Counted from the stretch's first letter, positions 8,142 to 17,050 are shown. The stretch: 54,395 nucleotides of DNA from Pseudomonadota bacterium (GCA_025356075.1 JANXUT010000066.1:1-54395), one strand, 5' to 3'. Notes: generated from the sequence alone by a model not told the origin. Translations and numbers: made by a program.

Positions 8142-9434
8142 ATGGCCGTCAAGCACGAGATCCCGACCTACGAGCCGGCTCCCGCGGAACGCCGGCTGCC
8201 GGCGAGCCGCGCCGAGTGCGAGACGCGCGATGCGCAGGATGCGCTCGCGGGACGGCGGGCGAAATTCGCGCTCGACCCCGCGGTCATCTACCTCGACGGC
8301 AACTCACTCGGACCGCTCACGCACACGGCCGCACGCCGGGTCGAGGGGATGCTGCACGGCGAATGGGGCCGGGACCTCATCAAGAGCTGGAACGTGCACG
8401 GCTGGATCGACCTGCCGAAACGCCTGGGAGCCAAGATCGCCCGGCTCATCGGCGCCAAGCCCGAGGAGGTGCTAGTCGCCGACTCGACCTCGATCAACCT
8501 CTTCAAGCTCGCCGCCGCCGCGACCCGCGGCCGCGGCACGCGCCGGCGCATCGTGAGCGAGACGGGAAACTTCCCGACCGATCTTTACGTGCTGCAGGGG
8601 CTGACCCAGCTCTCCGGTGGCGCGGCGGAGCTTGTCGTCGTACCGCGCGAGCGGCTGCTCGAGGCGATCAACGAGGATACGTTCCTCGTCGTCCTCACGC
8701 ACGTCCACTACAAGAGCGGCGAGTGCTTCGACATGAAGGCCGTGACGGCCCGGGCCCACGCGGTCGGGGCGCGCATGCTGTGGGACCTTTCGCATTCGGT
8801 CGGCGCCCTGCCCGTCGATCTCGGCGCCAGTGGCGCCGACTTCGCGGTGGGCTGCACCTACAAGTACCTGAACGGGGGCCCGGGCTCGCCCGCCTTCCTC
8901 TACGTGCGCTCCGACCTGCACGCGAGCGTCGAACCCGTGCTGACTGGCTGGATGGGCCACGATGCGCCGTTCGAGTTCAGCGACGACTACCGCCCTGCGA
9001 CCGGCATGACCCGGCACCGCTGCGGCACGCCCTCGCTCCTCGCCTTCGCATCGCTCGAGGGCGCGCTCGAGGCCTTCGACGACCTTGACCTCGACGATGC
9101 GAGGCGCAAGTCGATCGAGCTCACCGAGCTCTTCGTCGCGATCGTCGAGGCGGGCGGCGCGCCGGCCGGCCTCAGGCTCGCCTCGCCGCGCGAGTCCGCG
9201 CGCCGCGGCAGCCACGTCGTGTTCGCGCACGCCGACGGCTACGCGATCATGCAGGCGCTGATCGCGCGCGGCGTCATCGGCGACTTCCGCGCGCCGAACC
9301 TGCTGCGCTTCGGCTTCGCGCCGCTCTACGTGCGCTACGTCGATGTCTGGGACGCGGCCGAGGCGTTGCGCACCGTCGTCGAGTCGGGCTCCTATCGCAC
9401 CTCGCCCGGCAGCGTGCGGGCTGCCGTCACGTGA
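8142..9434 (+). CDS. kynU: Kynureninase
   Basis: 430 residues from the ATG eight bases after the kynA stop. An in-frame start at 8109 would overlap kynA and is less likely. This PLP enzyme cleaves L-kynurenine to anthranilate and L-alanine. Visible motifs are VIYLDGNSLGPLTHTAARRV at the substrate end, LVADSTSINLFKLAAAA, MLWDLSHSVGALPVDL with the PLP-ring aspartate, and TYKYLNGGPGSPAF with the PLP Schiff-base lysine at residue 241. No kynurenine formamidase gene separates kynA and kynU, unlike many kyn operons. The ligase start overlaps its stop by four bases. Confidence 0.96.
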   Translation: MAVKHEIPTYEPAPAERRLPASRAECETRDAQDALAGRRAKFALDPAVIYLDGNSLGPLTHTAARRVEGMLHGEWGRDLIKSWNVHGWIDLPKRLGAKIARLIGAKPEEVLVADSTSINLFKLAAAATRGRGTRRRIVSETGNFPTDLYVLQGLTQLSGGAAELVVVPRERLLEAINEDTFLVVLTHVHYKSGECFDMKAVTARAHAVGARMLWDLSHSVGALPVDLGASGADFAVGCTYKYLNGGPGSPAFLYVRSDLHASVEPVLTGWMGHDAPFEFSDDYRPATGMTRHRCGTPSLLAFASLEGALEAFDDLDLDDARRKSIELTELFVAIVEAGGAPAGLRLASPRESARRGSHVVFAHADGYAIMQALIARGVIGDFRAPNLLRFGFAPLYVRYVDVWDAAEALRTVVESGSYRTSPGSVRAAVT

Positions 9435-11116
9435 GTTCCCGGCGGCCGAGCGGATCGCCGGGACAGCCGGGCGAGGCCGGCCCCGCCTCGCTCGACCCGC
9501 GCTCGGCGCACGTCGACACCTTCGCGCGCGATCACCTGCCGCCCATCTCGCAGTGGCCGGAGTTTCGCTTCGACACGCCGGCGCTTCGCTATCCGGAGGT
9601 TCTCAACTGCGGCCGCGTGCTGCTCGATGCGGCGGTCGCCGAGGGGCACGGCGATGGGATCGCGGTGGTCTCGGACACCGTACGCTGGACGTATGCGGAG
9701 CTCCTCGAGAAGAGCAATCGCATCGCCAACGTGCTGGTCGCCGATCTTGGCGTGGTGCCCGGCAACCGGGTGCTCCTCCGTGGCCCGAACGCGCCGATGC
9801 TGGTCGCGGCCTGGCTCGCCGTCGTCCGCTCGGGCGCCATCGCCGTGACGACGATGCCGATGCTGAGGGCGAAGGAACTCGTGCAGATCGCGACGAAGGC
9901 CGAGGTCGACATCGCGCTCTGCGATGCGCGCCTCCTGCCCGAACTCGAGCAGGCGGCGCGCGACACCGGGCGGATCGGGCGCATCCTGGCCTTCGGCGAC
10001 GGGCGCCTCGAGGCCGCGATGCAGTCGCGCTCATCGAGCTTCGAGCCGGTCGCGACCTCGCGCGATGACACCTGCGTGATCGCATTCACCTCCGGTACCA
10101 CCGGCATGCCGAAGGCGACGATGCACTTTCATCGCGACGTGCTCGCGATGGCTGACATCGTCGGTGGCGAGCTCCTCGAGACGGGGCCCGGTGATGTCTT
10201 CGCCGGCAGTCCGCCGCTCGGCTTCACGTTCGGGCTGGGTGCGCTCCTCGCCTTTCCGCTCAGGTTCCGTGCGACCGCCGCGCTCATCGAGCAGCCCTCG
10301 CCCGAGAACCTCATCGCCGCGGTCGAGCGCCACGGCGTCACCTGCCTCTTCACGGCGCCGACGATGTTTCGCACGCTCGCCGGGCTCGTTGGCGGCCGCA
10401 ACCTCGCGACGCTGACCCGCTCGGTCTCGGCGGGCGAGCCGCTGCCTGCGGCGACCTCGGACCTTTGGCACGCCGCAACCGGGCTCAGGCTCATCGATGG
10501 CATCGGCGCGACCGAGATGATGCACATCTTCATCTCCGCCAAGGGTGCGCAGGTGCGGCCCGGCTCCACCGGCCGGCCGCTGCCGGGATACGAGGCCGTG
10601 GTGCTCGATGAGGCCGGACGGCCCGCCGCGCCCGGCGTCGTGGGCAAGCTCGCGGTCCGGGGGCCGACCGGCTGCCGCTACCTCGATGATCCGCGGCAGG
10701 CGGAGTACGTCGTCAATGGCTGGAACGTCACGGGCGATCGCTACCTCGTCGATGCGGACGGTTACTTCTGGTTCCAGAGCCGCGCCGACGACATGATCGT
10801 GTCCTCCGGCTACAACATCGCCGGACCCGAGGTCGAGAGCGCGCTGATCGGTCACGAGGCGGTGCGTGAAGTCGCGGTGATCGGCGTGCCGGATGCCGAG
10901 CGCGGCCAGGTCGTTAAAGCGTTCATCGTGCTCGCGCCCGGCCACGCACCGGGCCCCGAGCTCTGCCGGGTGCTCCAGGACTTTGTGAAGGCGACGGTCG
11001 CGCCTTACAAGTATCCGCGACTCATCGAGTTCGTCGCGCAGTTGCCGAAGACACCGACCGGCAAGATCCAGCGCCACGTGCTCCGGCAGCAGGCGCACGC
11101 AGCCAAGTCAGGCTAG
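9431..11116 (+). CDS. abmG: 2-aminobenzoate (anthranilate)-CoA ligase, acyl-adenylate-forming
   Basis: 561 residues from a GTG that overlaps the kynU stop (GTGA), implying coupled translation. It belongs to the benzoate/2-aminobenzoate-CoA ligase group of ANL enzymes. Motifs are the phosphate loop AFTSGTTGMPKATMHFHRD, IDGIGATEMMHIF, WNVTGDRYLVDADGYFWFQS with the ATP-binding aspartate, and the catalytic lysine of KTPTGKIQR near the C-terminus. It would convert anthranilate released by kynureninase to anthraniloyl-CoA, the substrate of the fused monooxygenase/reductase across the LysR gene. Benzoate-CoA ligase is the main alternative; the operon context makes anthranilate much more likely. The symbol follows the Azoarcus and KEGG naming. 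Confidence 0.88.
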   Translation: MSSRRPSGSPGQPGEAGPASLDPRSAHVDTFARDHLPPISQWPEFRFDTPALRYPEVLNCGRVLLDAAVAEGHGDGIAVVSDTVRWTYAELLEKSNRIANVLVADLGVVPGNRVLLRGPNAPMLVAAWLAVVRSGAIAVTTMPMLRAKELVQIATKAEVDIALCDARLLPELEQAARDTGRIGRILAFGDGRLEAAMQSRSSSFEPVATSRDDTCVIAFTSGTTGMPKATMHFHRDVLAMADIVGGELLETGPGDVFAGSPPLGFTFGLGALLAFPLRFRATAALIEQPSPENLIAAVERHGVTCLFTAPTMFRTLAGLVGGRNLATLTRSVSAGEPLPAATSDLWHAATGLRLIDGIGATEMMHIFISAKGAQVRPGSTGRPLPGYEAVVLDEAGRPAAPGVVGKLAVRGPTGCRYLDDPRQAEYVVNGWNVTGDRYLVDADGYFWFQSRADDMIVSSGYNIAGPEVESALIGHEAVREVAVIGVPDAERGQVVKAFIVLAPGHAPGPELCRVLQDFVKATVAPYKYPRLIEFVAQLPKTPTGKIQRHVLRQQAHAAKSG

Positions 11117-11117
11117 T

Positions 11118-11133
11118 CGGGCTGAGTCGCCCG
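11118..11133. terminator. Hairpin between convergent genes
   Basis: CGGGC and GCCCG form a 5-bp stem with a 6-base loop. It occupies most of the 18 bases between the ligase stop and the convergent transporter stop. No T-run follows on either strand, so it is only a possible terminator. Confidence 0.3.
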
Positions 11134-11134
11134 C

Positions 11135-12442
11135 CTACGCCGATGCCGGCACCGGCCCTCGCACCCTGACGTTTCGAAACGCTGCGACGAGCCCGACGAT
11201 CGCGATCCCGTAGCCGGCCAGGACCGTCGACTCGAGCGCCGGCCCGAGTCCCGCCGCCGCGCCGAACACATACTTGCTCGCATAGGCGACCGCGACCGGC
11301 CCGAGTCCGGCGCCGAGTGCGACGTTGAGGAAGAAGCTGACGGCCATCGCAAGTCCGCGCGAGCCGTTGGGAACGACGTCCAGGATCGCCGAGAAACTGC
11401 ACGCCGTGACGATGCCGGACAAGGCGAAGTAGAGGGGCACCGACCAGAGCGCGACCTCGAACCCGCTCGAGTTGATGAGCAGCGAGGCCGGCAGGATGAG
11501 TGCGCTTGCAAGCGCGCAGACGCCGAGTTTGTAGGTGAAGCCACCAAACGCGCCCGCGCGGTCGGCGAGCCAGCCGCCGGCGAGGACCCCGCCGCCGAAG
11601 GCCGCGGCGATGAGTACCCCGAGTCGCACGCCCACCTCCGCCGCGCCTTGGCCGAAGGAGCGGATCAGGAGCGAGGGTGCCCAGGCACCGACGGCGTTGT
11701 CGACGAGGGAGGCCATCGCGACGACGAGGTAGACGGGCGCTATCCGGCCCCACGCGATTGACCGCCACCCCTCGAGCGGACCCCCGGCCCTCGCGCGCTC
11801 GACCCGCCGCGCCGGCTCGCGGATCGCGAGGATCACGAGCGCCCAGACGAGGCTGGGTGCGCCGATCGTAAGTAGCACGAGCCGCCACGAGGCGTAGTGC
11901 GCGAAAGCCGTGCCATTCAGGAACCCGGCATCCACCGCGTGCAGGACGCCGCCGCCGATCAGGATCGAGACGCCGATGCCGATCGCGATGCCGCTGAGGA
12001 AGCAGCCGACGGCCGTGCCGCGCCGCGACGGCGGGAAGTAGTCGCTGATCATCGAGATCGCCGCCGGCGACAGCACCGCCTCGCCGAACCCGACGGCGAT
12101 GCGTGCAGCGAAAAGCGAGGCGAACGAGCCGGCGAAGCCGCAGGCAATGGTGCCGAGGCTCCAGACGATCACGCCGCCGAAGATTAGGTAGCGGCGCGAG
12201 AACCGGTCGGCAAAGTAGCCGAGCGGGATGCCGGCGATCCCGTAGACGAGCGCAAAGGCCGGGCCGAACAGTTTGCCGACGTCGGTATCGTCGATGCCGA
12301 GGTCGTGCCTGAGCGGATCGACCAGCAGGCTCAGCACCTGCCGGTCGGTGTACGAGAGGATTGCAGTGCCGACGAGGATCGCGACCACGCCCCAGGCGTA
12401 GCCCCGGTTAGGGTAAGTCGCGTCCTCGTCCAGCGGTGCCAA
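11135..12442 (-). CDS. MFS transporter
   Basis: 435 residues with about twelve hydrophobic segments. The N-terminal half shows SYTDRQVLSLLVDPLRHDLG, GIAGIPLGYFADRFSRRYLI (the loop 2-3 MFS signature) and ARIAVGFGEAVLSPAAISMI, as in Spinster-like and organic-anion MFS carriers. The start appears to be TTG at 12442, with GAGG overlapping the upstream TGA at a nine-base spacing. It follows a TonB-dependent receptor after 11 bases, so receptor and permease may move the same substrate across outer and inner membranes. The substrate is unknown. The 3' end converges on the anthranilate-CoA ligase, so aromatic acids are possible but unproven. Confidence 0.9.
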   Translation of the reverse strand: MAPLDEDATYPNRGYAWGVVAILVGTAILSYTDRQVLSLLVDPLRHDLGIDDTDVGKLFGPAFALVYGIAGIPLGYFADRFSRRYLIFGGVIVWSLGTIACGFAGSFASLFAARIAVGFGEAVLSPAAISMISDYFPPSRRGTAVGCFLSGIAIGIGVSILIGGGVLHAVDAGFLNGTAFAHYASWRLVLLTIGAPSLVWALVILAIREPARRVERARAGGPLEGWRSIAWGRIAPVYLVVAMASLVDNAVGAWAPSLLIRSFGQGAAEVGVRLGVLIAAAFGGGVLAGGWLADRAGAFGGFTYKLGVCALASALILPASLLINSSGFEVALWSVPLYFALSGIVTACSFSAILDVVPNGSRGLAMAVSFFLNVALGAGLGPVAVAYASKYVFGAAAGLGPALESTVLAGYGIAIVGLVAAFRNVRVRGPVPASA

Positions 12443-12453
12443 TCGCCGGCGCC

Positions 12454-14832
12454 TCAGAAGCGGTACGACAGATCCGCTCCGATCGTGCGCGGCTGGACGG
12501 TCGCGATCCGGTTCAGGATCGAGATGTTCGCCGAGAGCGCTCCGGTGTCACTCAAGAGAGCCATCTTGTTCGTAAGGTTGTCCGCGAACAGGAATGCCGA
12601 CCAGCGGTTGCCCTCGAGCCCGAACCTGAGCGCGACGAGGTCGTAGGACGGCAGCGTGTTTCGGACGAACGTGATGTCATGGATCGAGTCGACGTAGCTG
12701 TTGTTGAGCCGCGCGCTGAAGCTCATGTTCTCGTTGAAGGCGCGCTTGTAGCTGAGCGAGGTGTTGGCGGTGATCTCCGGCACATCGAGCAGGCGCTCGC
12801 CCGAGACGACGCCGGCGCTCGGCAGCGTCGTCGCGTTCGTCGCGTTGGTGTAGCCGAGGTTCTGCGAAAGCACGAGTCCCGGCGCCAGCACGACGGCGAG
12901 CTCGAGCTCCGCGCCATAGACCTTGGCGCTTCCGGCATTCGCCGTGTACTTGAAGCCGCAGCCGGGGGCGACCTGCTGCTGCACGTTCGACCAGTCCTCG
13001 TAGTAGATCGCGCCGTTGAGCGACACCTTCGAGTCGAGGAAGCGGAGCTTCTCGCCGAGCTCGTAGTTCCAGACGCTGTCGGGGCCGAACTGGGTCGGTG
13101 CCGCACCCGGGCACGGCGGCACCGGGATCGGCGAATTCGGGCCGCCGGGCCTGAAGCCCTTCGAGACGGTGCCGTAGATCGTCGTGTTGTCGTCCGGGAG
13201 GTAGGCGAGGTTGAGCTTGGGCGTAATCCCCGAGTTCGCGGCGAGCCCAAGGAGCGGATTGCTCGTACCATTCGCCGACACGCCGCTGACGCTGGTCACG
13301 GAGTTGCTGTGGTAGGTGTAGTAGCGCGCACCGACCGTCGCCTTCAGGTGGCTCGCGAGGAGGTATGACACCTCGCCGAACGCTGCGTACTGGTCGATGT
13401 CGACCTTGCGATGGTTGTCGGCGAGATTGGTCGTGCCGAAGTCGCCGTTGAAGCCGTTCGTCGTGTTGGGGTAGAACGAGTAGACGTGCGAGGTCGCCCC
13501 GAAGCTGCTGTAGTAGGCTCCCGCGAGCCACTGCAGCGGCCCGTCGCCGCTCGAGGCGATCCTGAGCTCCTCGCTGAACTGGCGCGTGTAGTCATCCTCG
13601 CTGATCGTGCCTGCACCGAGGCCAAACCACGTGTTGCCGGCTTCCGTCACGGTGTCGGTGCTGTTGAAGGGCCAGACGGCCGGCGGGCCGAAGAAGCCGC
13701 CAATGTAGAACTGCATCGCCTCCGAGATGTCCTGCGTCTGGTTCTGCTGGCGATCCCAGTAGGCGGTCGCGGATACGACCTGGAACGCATCGGCGTTGTA
13801 CTTGGCGGTCAGCGAGAAGAGGTTGAACGTGTCCTTGAAGGGCTCGGCCACGTCGAACGGCTGGTAGTGCACCTCGTTCTGCGGCGGGCTGTCGATCGTG
13901 TTCGGAGCGCCCTGGGTCAGGTCCTGGCGGAGTGCGCTTGCCGTGATGCTGAACCGCTCGCCGAGCTTGAGCAGCAACGAGGCGCGGCCGCCGCGCAGCG
14001 TCTCCCAGTTCGAGTGCTCGAAGCGCTGCGAGACGGGCGTGCCCGCGACATCGCCGCGCGCCGTGCTGTTGTTGACCTCGACGGGGAACGGGGTCAGCAC
14101 GTCGCGGTCGATCCAGCCGGCGATGTGCTTGTCGGTGCCGACCAGCCTGAGTGCCGCGACGTCCTGCGACAGCGGCAGGTTCAGCATCGCGTTCTCGGTG
14201 TGGTTGAAGCCGCCACCGCCGGTCGTGTCGGAGCCAATCACCTCGACGTTCGCGGCGAACGCGCGCGGGTCCGGCTGGTTCGTCACGAGCTTGATCGTGC
14301 CGCCCATCGACCCCGCGCCGTAGAGCGTGCCCTGCGGCCCGCGCAGCACCTCGATGCGGTTCAGGTCAAACAGGCTCGGGTCGATGACCGTCTTGCCGTT
14401 CTGCGCCATCGCTGCCGGAGTCAGCGCCGCATCGTCGAGGTAGAAGCCGACGGTCGGCGACTCGCCGCCCGTCGAGGTGAGGCCGCGCATCTCGAACTCG
14501 GTCTGGCCGGGGCCGGAGGTCTTGAACGAGATGCCCGGCACCTGCTGCGCGACGCTGAGGAAATCGGTGACGCCCTGCGCCTGCAGGTCGGCGCCGGTGA
14601 TCGCCGTCAGGCTGATGGGCGTCTTCTGCACGGTCGACTCGCGCTTCTCGGCGGTCACGACGACCTCCTGGAGATCGGCGATTGGTGCCTGCGCGCCGCC
14701 GGCGGGACCTGCCTGGTCGGCAAGCGCGGCACTGCCGAGCGCCAGGAGACCGATCGCGCCCGCCGCGGCGGCGTGGGCCGGAACGCGCGCCGGCTTGGCT
14801 CGCGTCGAAGTCGAGTTGTGTTCCCGAGTCAT
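12454..14832 (-). CDS. TonB-dependent outer-membrane receptor
   Basis: 792 residues from the ATG at 14832, chosen because GGGAG lies eight bases upstream; an ATG at 14874 is possible. The order is signal sequence, a TonB-box-like LQEVVVTAEKRE, a plug domain (TPISLTAITGADLQAQGVTD, FEMRGLTSTGGESPTVGFYL, RIEVLRGPQGTLYGAGSMGG) and a long beta-barrel ending in the C-terminal aromatic of LSYRF. It would import a ligand into the periplasm using TonB energy. The ligand is unknown. The neighbours (aldo/keto reductase, TIGR04076-like protein, MFS carrier, GntR) point to a carbon compound rather than a siderophore. Confidence 0.95.
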   Translation of the reverse strand: MTREHNSTSTRAKPARVPAHAAAAGAIGLLALGSAALADQAGPAGGAQAPIADLQEVVVTAEKRESTVQKTPISLTAITGADLQAQGVTDFLSVAQQVPGISFKTSGPGQTEFEMRGLTSTGGESPTVGFYLDDAALTPAAMAQNGKTVIDPSLFDLNRIEVLRGPQGTLYGAGSMGGTIKLVTNQPDPRAFAANVEVIGSDTTGGGGFNHTENAMLNLPLSQDVAALRLVGTDKHIAGWIDRDVLTPFPVEVNNSTARGDVAGTPVSQRFEHSNWETLRGGRASLLLKLGERFSITASALRQDLTQGAPNTIDSPPQNEVHYQPFDVAEPFKDTFNLFSLTAKYNADAFQVVSATAYWDRQQNQTQDISEAMQFYIGGFFGPPAVWPFNSTDTVTEAGNTWFGLGAGTISEDDYTRQFSEELRIASSGDGPLQWLAGAYYSSFGATSHVYSFYPNTTNGFNGDFGTTNLADNHRKVDIDQYAAFGEVSYLLASHLKATVGARYYTYHSNSVTSVSGVSANGTSNPLLGLAANSGITPKLNLAYLPDDNTTIYGTVSKGFRPGGPNSPIPVPPCPGAAPTQFGPDSVWNYELGEKLRFLDSKVSLNGAIYYEDWSNVQQQVAPGCGFKYTANAGSAKVYGAELELAVVLAPGLVLSQNLGYTNATNATTLPSAGVVSGERLLDVPEITANTSLSYKRAFNENMSFSARLNNSYVDSIHDITFVRNTLPSYDLVALRFGLEGNRWSAFLFADNLTNKMALLSDTGALSANISILNRIATVQPRTIGADLSYRF

Positions 14833-14888
14833 GTCCTTAACTCCCGCGCTTGAGTGTTCAGTGGCGTTCGGCAAATGCTGGGGCTCGA

Positions 14889-15968
14889 TCAGCCGGCGCT
14901 CGCCGGTGCGGCCGCGGTGGCCGGTTGTGGGCTCCCCGGAACCGAGTTGAGCTCGTATTTCATGATCTGGCCGTGGCGGCCGGTGCGGTCGCGCTCGAGC
15001 GCGTAGACATCGCCGGCGGGGCCCCGCCGGCGCGCGGTGATCGCCGCGATTGCATCCCTGTCGCCTTCATCGAGGCGAAGCGCCGCGACGCCTGCGTGCG
15101 CGGCGAGGTGCAGCGTGTTGGTCGCGCCGACGATCGCCGCCGCGACCTGCGGGCGGTCGAGGACCGCGCGAGTGGCGACCGATGCGATGTCGGTCGCGTG
15201 CTTGCGCGCGATCTGCGCGAGCGTGCCGAGGAGCTCCTGGAACAGCGCCCAGCCGCCGAAGTCATCGATGATCAGCTTGTACTTGACGAGCGAGCGGTTA
15301 GCCGGCGCCCAGGCGGGCTCAGGCTCGCCGAGCCAGCGGTCCGACAGGAAGCCGCCCGCGACGGTGCCGTAGCAGAGGAGCCCGATCCGGTGCGCCCGGC
15401 AGAAGTCGAGCATCGAGGCCGCCGGGCGCTCATCGACGAGGGAGTACTGCAGCTGGTGGGCGAGGATGGGGACGCCCGCTTCGATGAGCGCCGCGAGGTG
15501 CGGCGTGTCGAAGTTCGTGACGGCTATCCGCGCAATCTTGCCGGCGCGGCACAGGCGCGCGAGCTCCAGCGCCGTCTCGACGTAGCGCGGCACGCCGAAA
15601 TCCCACCAATGGAACTGCACCAGGTCGAGGCGTTCCATCCGCAGGCGCTCGAGCGACCGGTCGATGATGGTCTCGACGTAGCGCCGGTCGACGGAGGCGA
15701 GGTCCGAAAGGTCCGGCACGAACTTGGTGTGGACCTGGGTGCCGCGCGCGAGCGACGGGTAGGCCGCGCGGAAGCTGCCGATCAGCTCCTCGACGCCCGT
15801 GTAGATGTCCGCGCAGTCGAAGGTCGTGATGCCGGCCTCGACGAACCGCGCCATGTCGGCGCGCGCCTGGTCGGGGTCGATCGCGCCGTGATCACCCGCG
15901 AGATGCCAGCCGCCCTTGATGATGCGCGAGATCGCGTAGCCGTCATCGAGCTCGAAGCGCGGGATCAA
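14889..15968 (-). CDS. Aldo/keto reductase
   Basis: About 359 residues if read from TTG at 15968, which overlaps the preceding stop by four bases (TTGA), matching the overlap style nearby. The longer frame from 16076 would overlap that gene by over 100 bases. AKR features are IIKGGWHLAGDHG, ITTFDCADIYTG with the Asp and Tyr of the tetrad, TQVHTKFVPDLSDL with the Lys, and LDLVQFHWWDFG with the His. A C-terminal extension of about 40 residues ends in an Ala/Pro-rich tail. It reduces or oxidises a carbonyl with NADPH. The substrate is likely linked to the co-transcribed TonB/MFS uptake pair. Confidence 0.88.
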   Translation of the reverse strand: MIPRFELDDGYAISRIIKGGWHLAGDHGAIDPDQARADMARFVEAGITTFDCADIYTGVEELIGSFRAAYPSLARGTQVHTKFVPDLSDLASVDRRYVETIIDRSLERLRMERLDLVQFHWWDFGVPRYVETALELARLCRAGKIARIAVTNFDTPHLAALIEAGVPILAHQLQYSLVDERPAASMLDFCRAHRIGLLCYGTVAGGFLSDRWLGEPEPAWAPANRSLVKYKLIIDDFGGWALFQELLGTLAQIARKHATDIASVATRAVLDRPQVAAAIVGATNTLHLAAHAGVAALRLDEGDRDAIAAITARRRGPAGDVYALERDRTGRHGQIMKYELNSVPGSPQPATAAAPASAG

Positions 15969-16327
15969 GGCACAGTCCCGGGCGGCAGCGGCACGGCGGT
16001 AACCTCGTCGCGGCGAAAATGCCGCCGGCCCGTCCGCGTGATCCGAAAGCGCGTCGGGCAATGCGGGTCGGGACACGCGACCTCGGCATCGGAGCTCATC
16101 CAGTCGTTGGGGTCGGTGATCCGCTGCTTCGCGGGCAGGAGCGGCAGCAGCGCTGCGAGCGAGTAGATCGAGAAGCCCTGCCCGGGCGGCAGCTTCAGCA
16201 TCTCGCCGTGCAGCTCGAAGTGATCACCCAGTCGCGCACTGCAGTAGATCGGCCGGTCGGCGGGTCCGACGACCTCGACCCTGAGGTCGTAGAGGTCAAA
16301 GCCCGCCTCGGCAGCTGGCGTCGTCAT
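15965..16327 (-). CDS. TIGR04076-like family protein
   Basis: 120 residues, start overlapping the GntR stop by four bases (ATGA). It matches my memory of the small TIGR04076 family: YDLRVEVVGPADRPIYC at the N-terminus, GDHFELHGEMLKLPPGQGFS, ALLPLLPAKQR, then DPNDWMSSDAEVACPDPHC and TRFRITRTG. The conserved Cys residues and the CPDPHC motif suggest metal binding or a redox site, but no biochemical function is known to me. Members tend to sit beside oxidoreductases, and here one lies between a GntR regulator and an aldo/keto reductase, perhaps as an accessory protein. Confidence 0.8.
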   Translation of the reverse strand: MTTPAAEAGFDLYDLRVEVVGPADRPIYCSARLGDHFELHGEMLKLPPGQGFSIYSLAALLPLLPAKQRITDPNDWMSSDAEVACPDPHCPTRFRITRTGRRHFRRDEVTAVPLPPGTVP

Positions 16328-17025
16328 GCGACCCCGCCCCGGCCCTGCCAGACGGTGTCGGCATTCATCACGAGCTCGAACGCGCGGCCGATGTCCAGCT
16401 CAAGCGCGGCGCACGCCGCCGCGCCATCGCGGCGCGCGAGCGCCTCGACGATCTCGACGTGGAAGTTCGTGCCCCGGCCCTCGCGGCCGTCGAATCGCTC
16501 CGACGCCACGCGCAAGTAGGGGCCGAACTGCAGCCACAGGCTCTCGATGATCGGCAGCAGCACCGTCGAGCCCGATTCGCGGTAAATAGTGAAGTGAAAG
16601 GCGCGGTTCTGCTTCGCGCTCGCCTCCGAGATGTGCTCGGCATCGGTCTCGCTCTGGGCGTGGATGAGATGACGAAGCTCCGCGAGCGTCCGGCTCGTCA
16701 TGTTGGCGGCGGCGCGCGCGACCGCGAGTCCCTCGACGGCGAAGCGGGTCTCCATGAGGTCCTGGAGCGCGCTCTTCGAAAGCGCCGGCACCCGGACGCT
16801 CCGGTTCGGCATCGATTCGATCGCGCGCTCGGCCGTCAGCCGGTTGAGCGCCTCGCGCACCGGCATCGCACTCGTGCCGAACGCGGCAGCGAGGGCGCCG
16901 ATTTTGAGTTTCTGGCCGGGCTCGAAGCCGCCCCGCATGAGCTGATCCCGCAGCGCAGCATAAACGCGCTCCTGGACGGTCTCCCGCTCGATCCGGACGA
17001 GCCCCAGCGGCGAATGGTCACTCAT
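16324..17025 (-). CDS. GntR-family regulator with FCD-type ligand domain
   Basis: 233 residues, typical of the FadR/FCD subgroup. The N-terminal winged helix reads VQERVYAALRDQLMRGGFEPGQKL, then FGTSAMPVREALNRLTAERA and NRSVRVPALS. A helical effector domain follows, with FHFTIYRESGSTVLLPIIES containing the His expected at the metal/ligand site. It heads the operon with the TIGR04076-like protein, aldo/keto reductase, TonB receptor and MFS carrier and likely controls it. The ATG has GGGGG five bases upstream. A palindrome (17051-17063) lies 26 bases before the start and is a probable autoregulatory site. Confidence 0.93.
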   Translation of the reverse strand: MSDHSPLGLVRIERETVQERVYAALRDQLMRGGFEPGQKLKIGALAAAFGTSAMPVREALNRLTAERAIESMPNRSVRVPALSKSALQDLMETRFAVEGLAVARAAANMTSRTLAELRHLIHAQSETDAEHISEASAKQNRAFHFTIYRESGSTVLLPIIESLWLQFGPYLRVASERFDGREGRGTNFHVEIVEALARRDGAAACAALELDIGRAFELVMNADTVWQGRGGVA

Positions 17026-17050
17026 TCGGCCCCCTTTGATGTTTGATCAC

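Noticed and set aside
13411-14853. 480-codon plus-strand frame opposite the TonB receptor
   Set aside because: Shadow frame; the minus strand carries conserved plug and barrel motifs.
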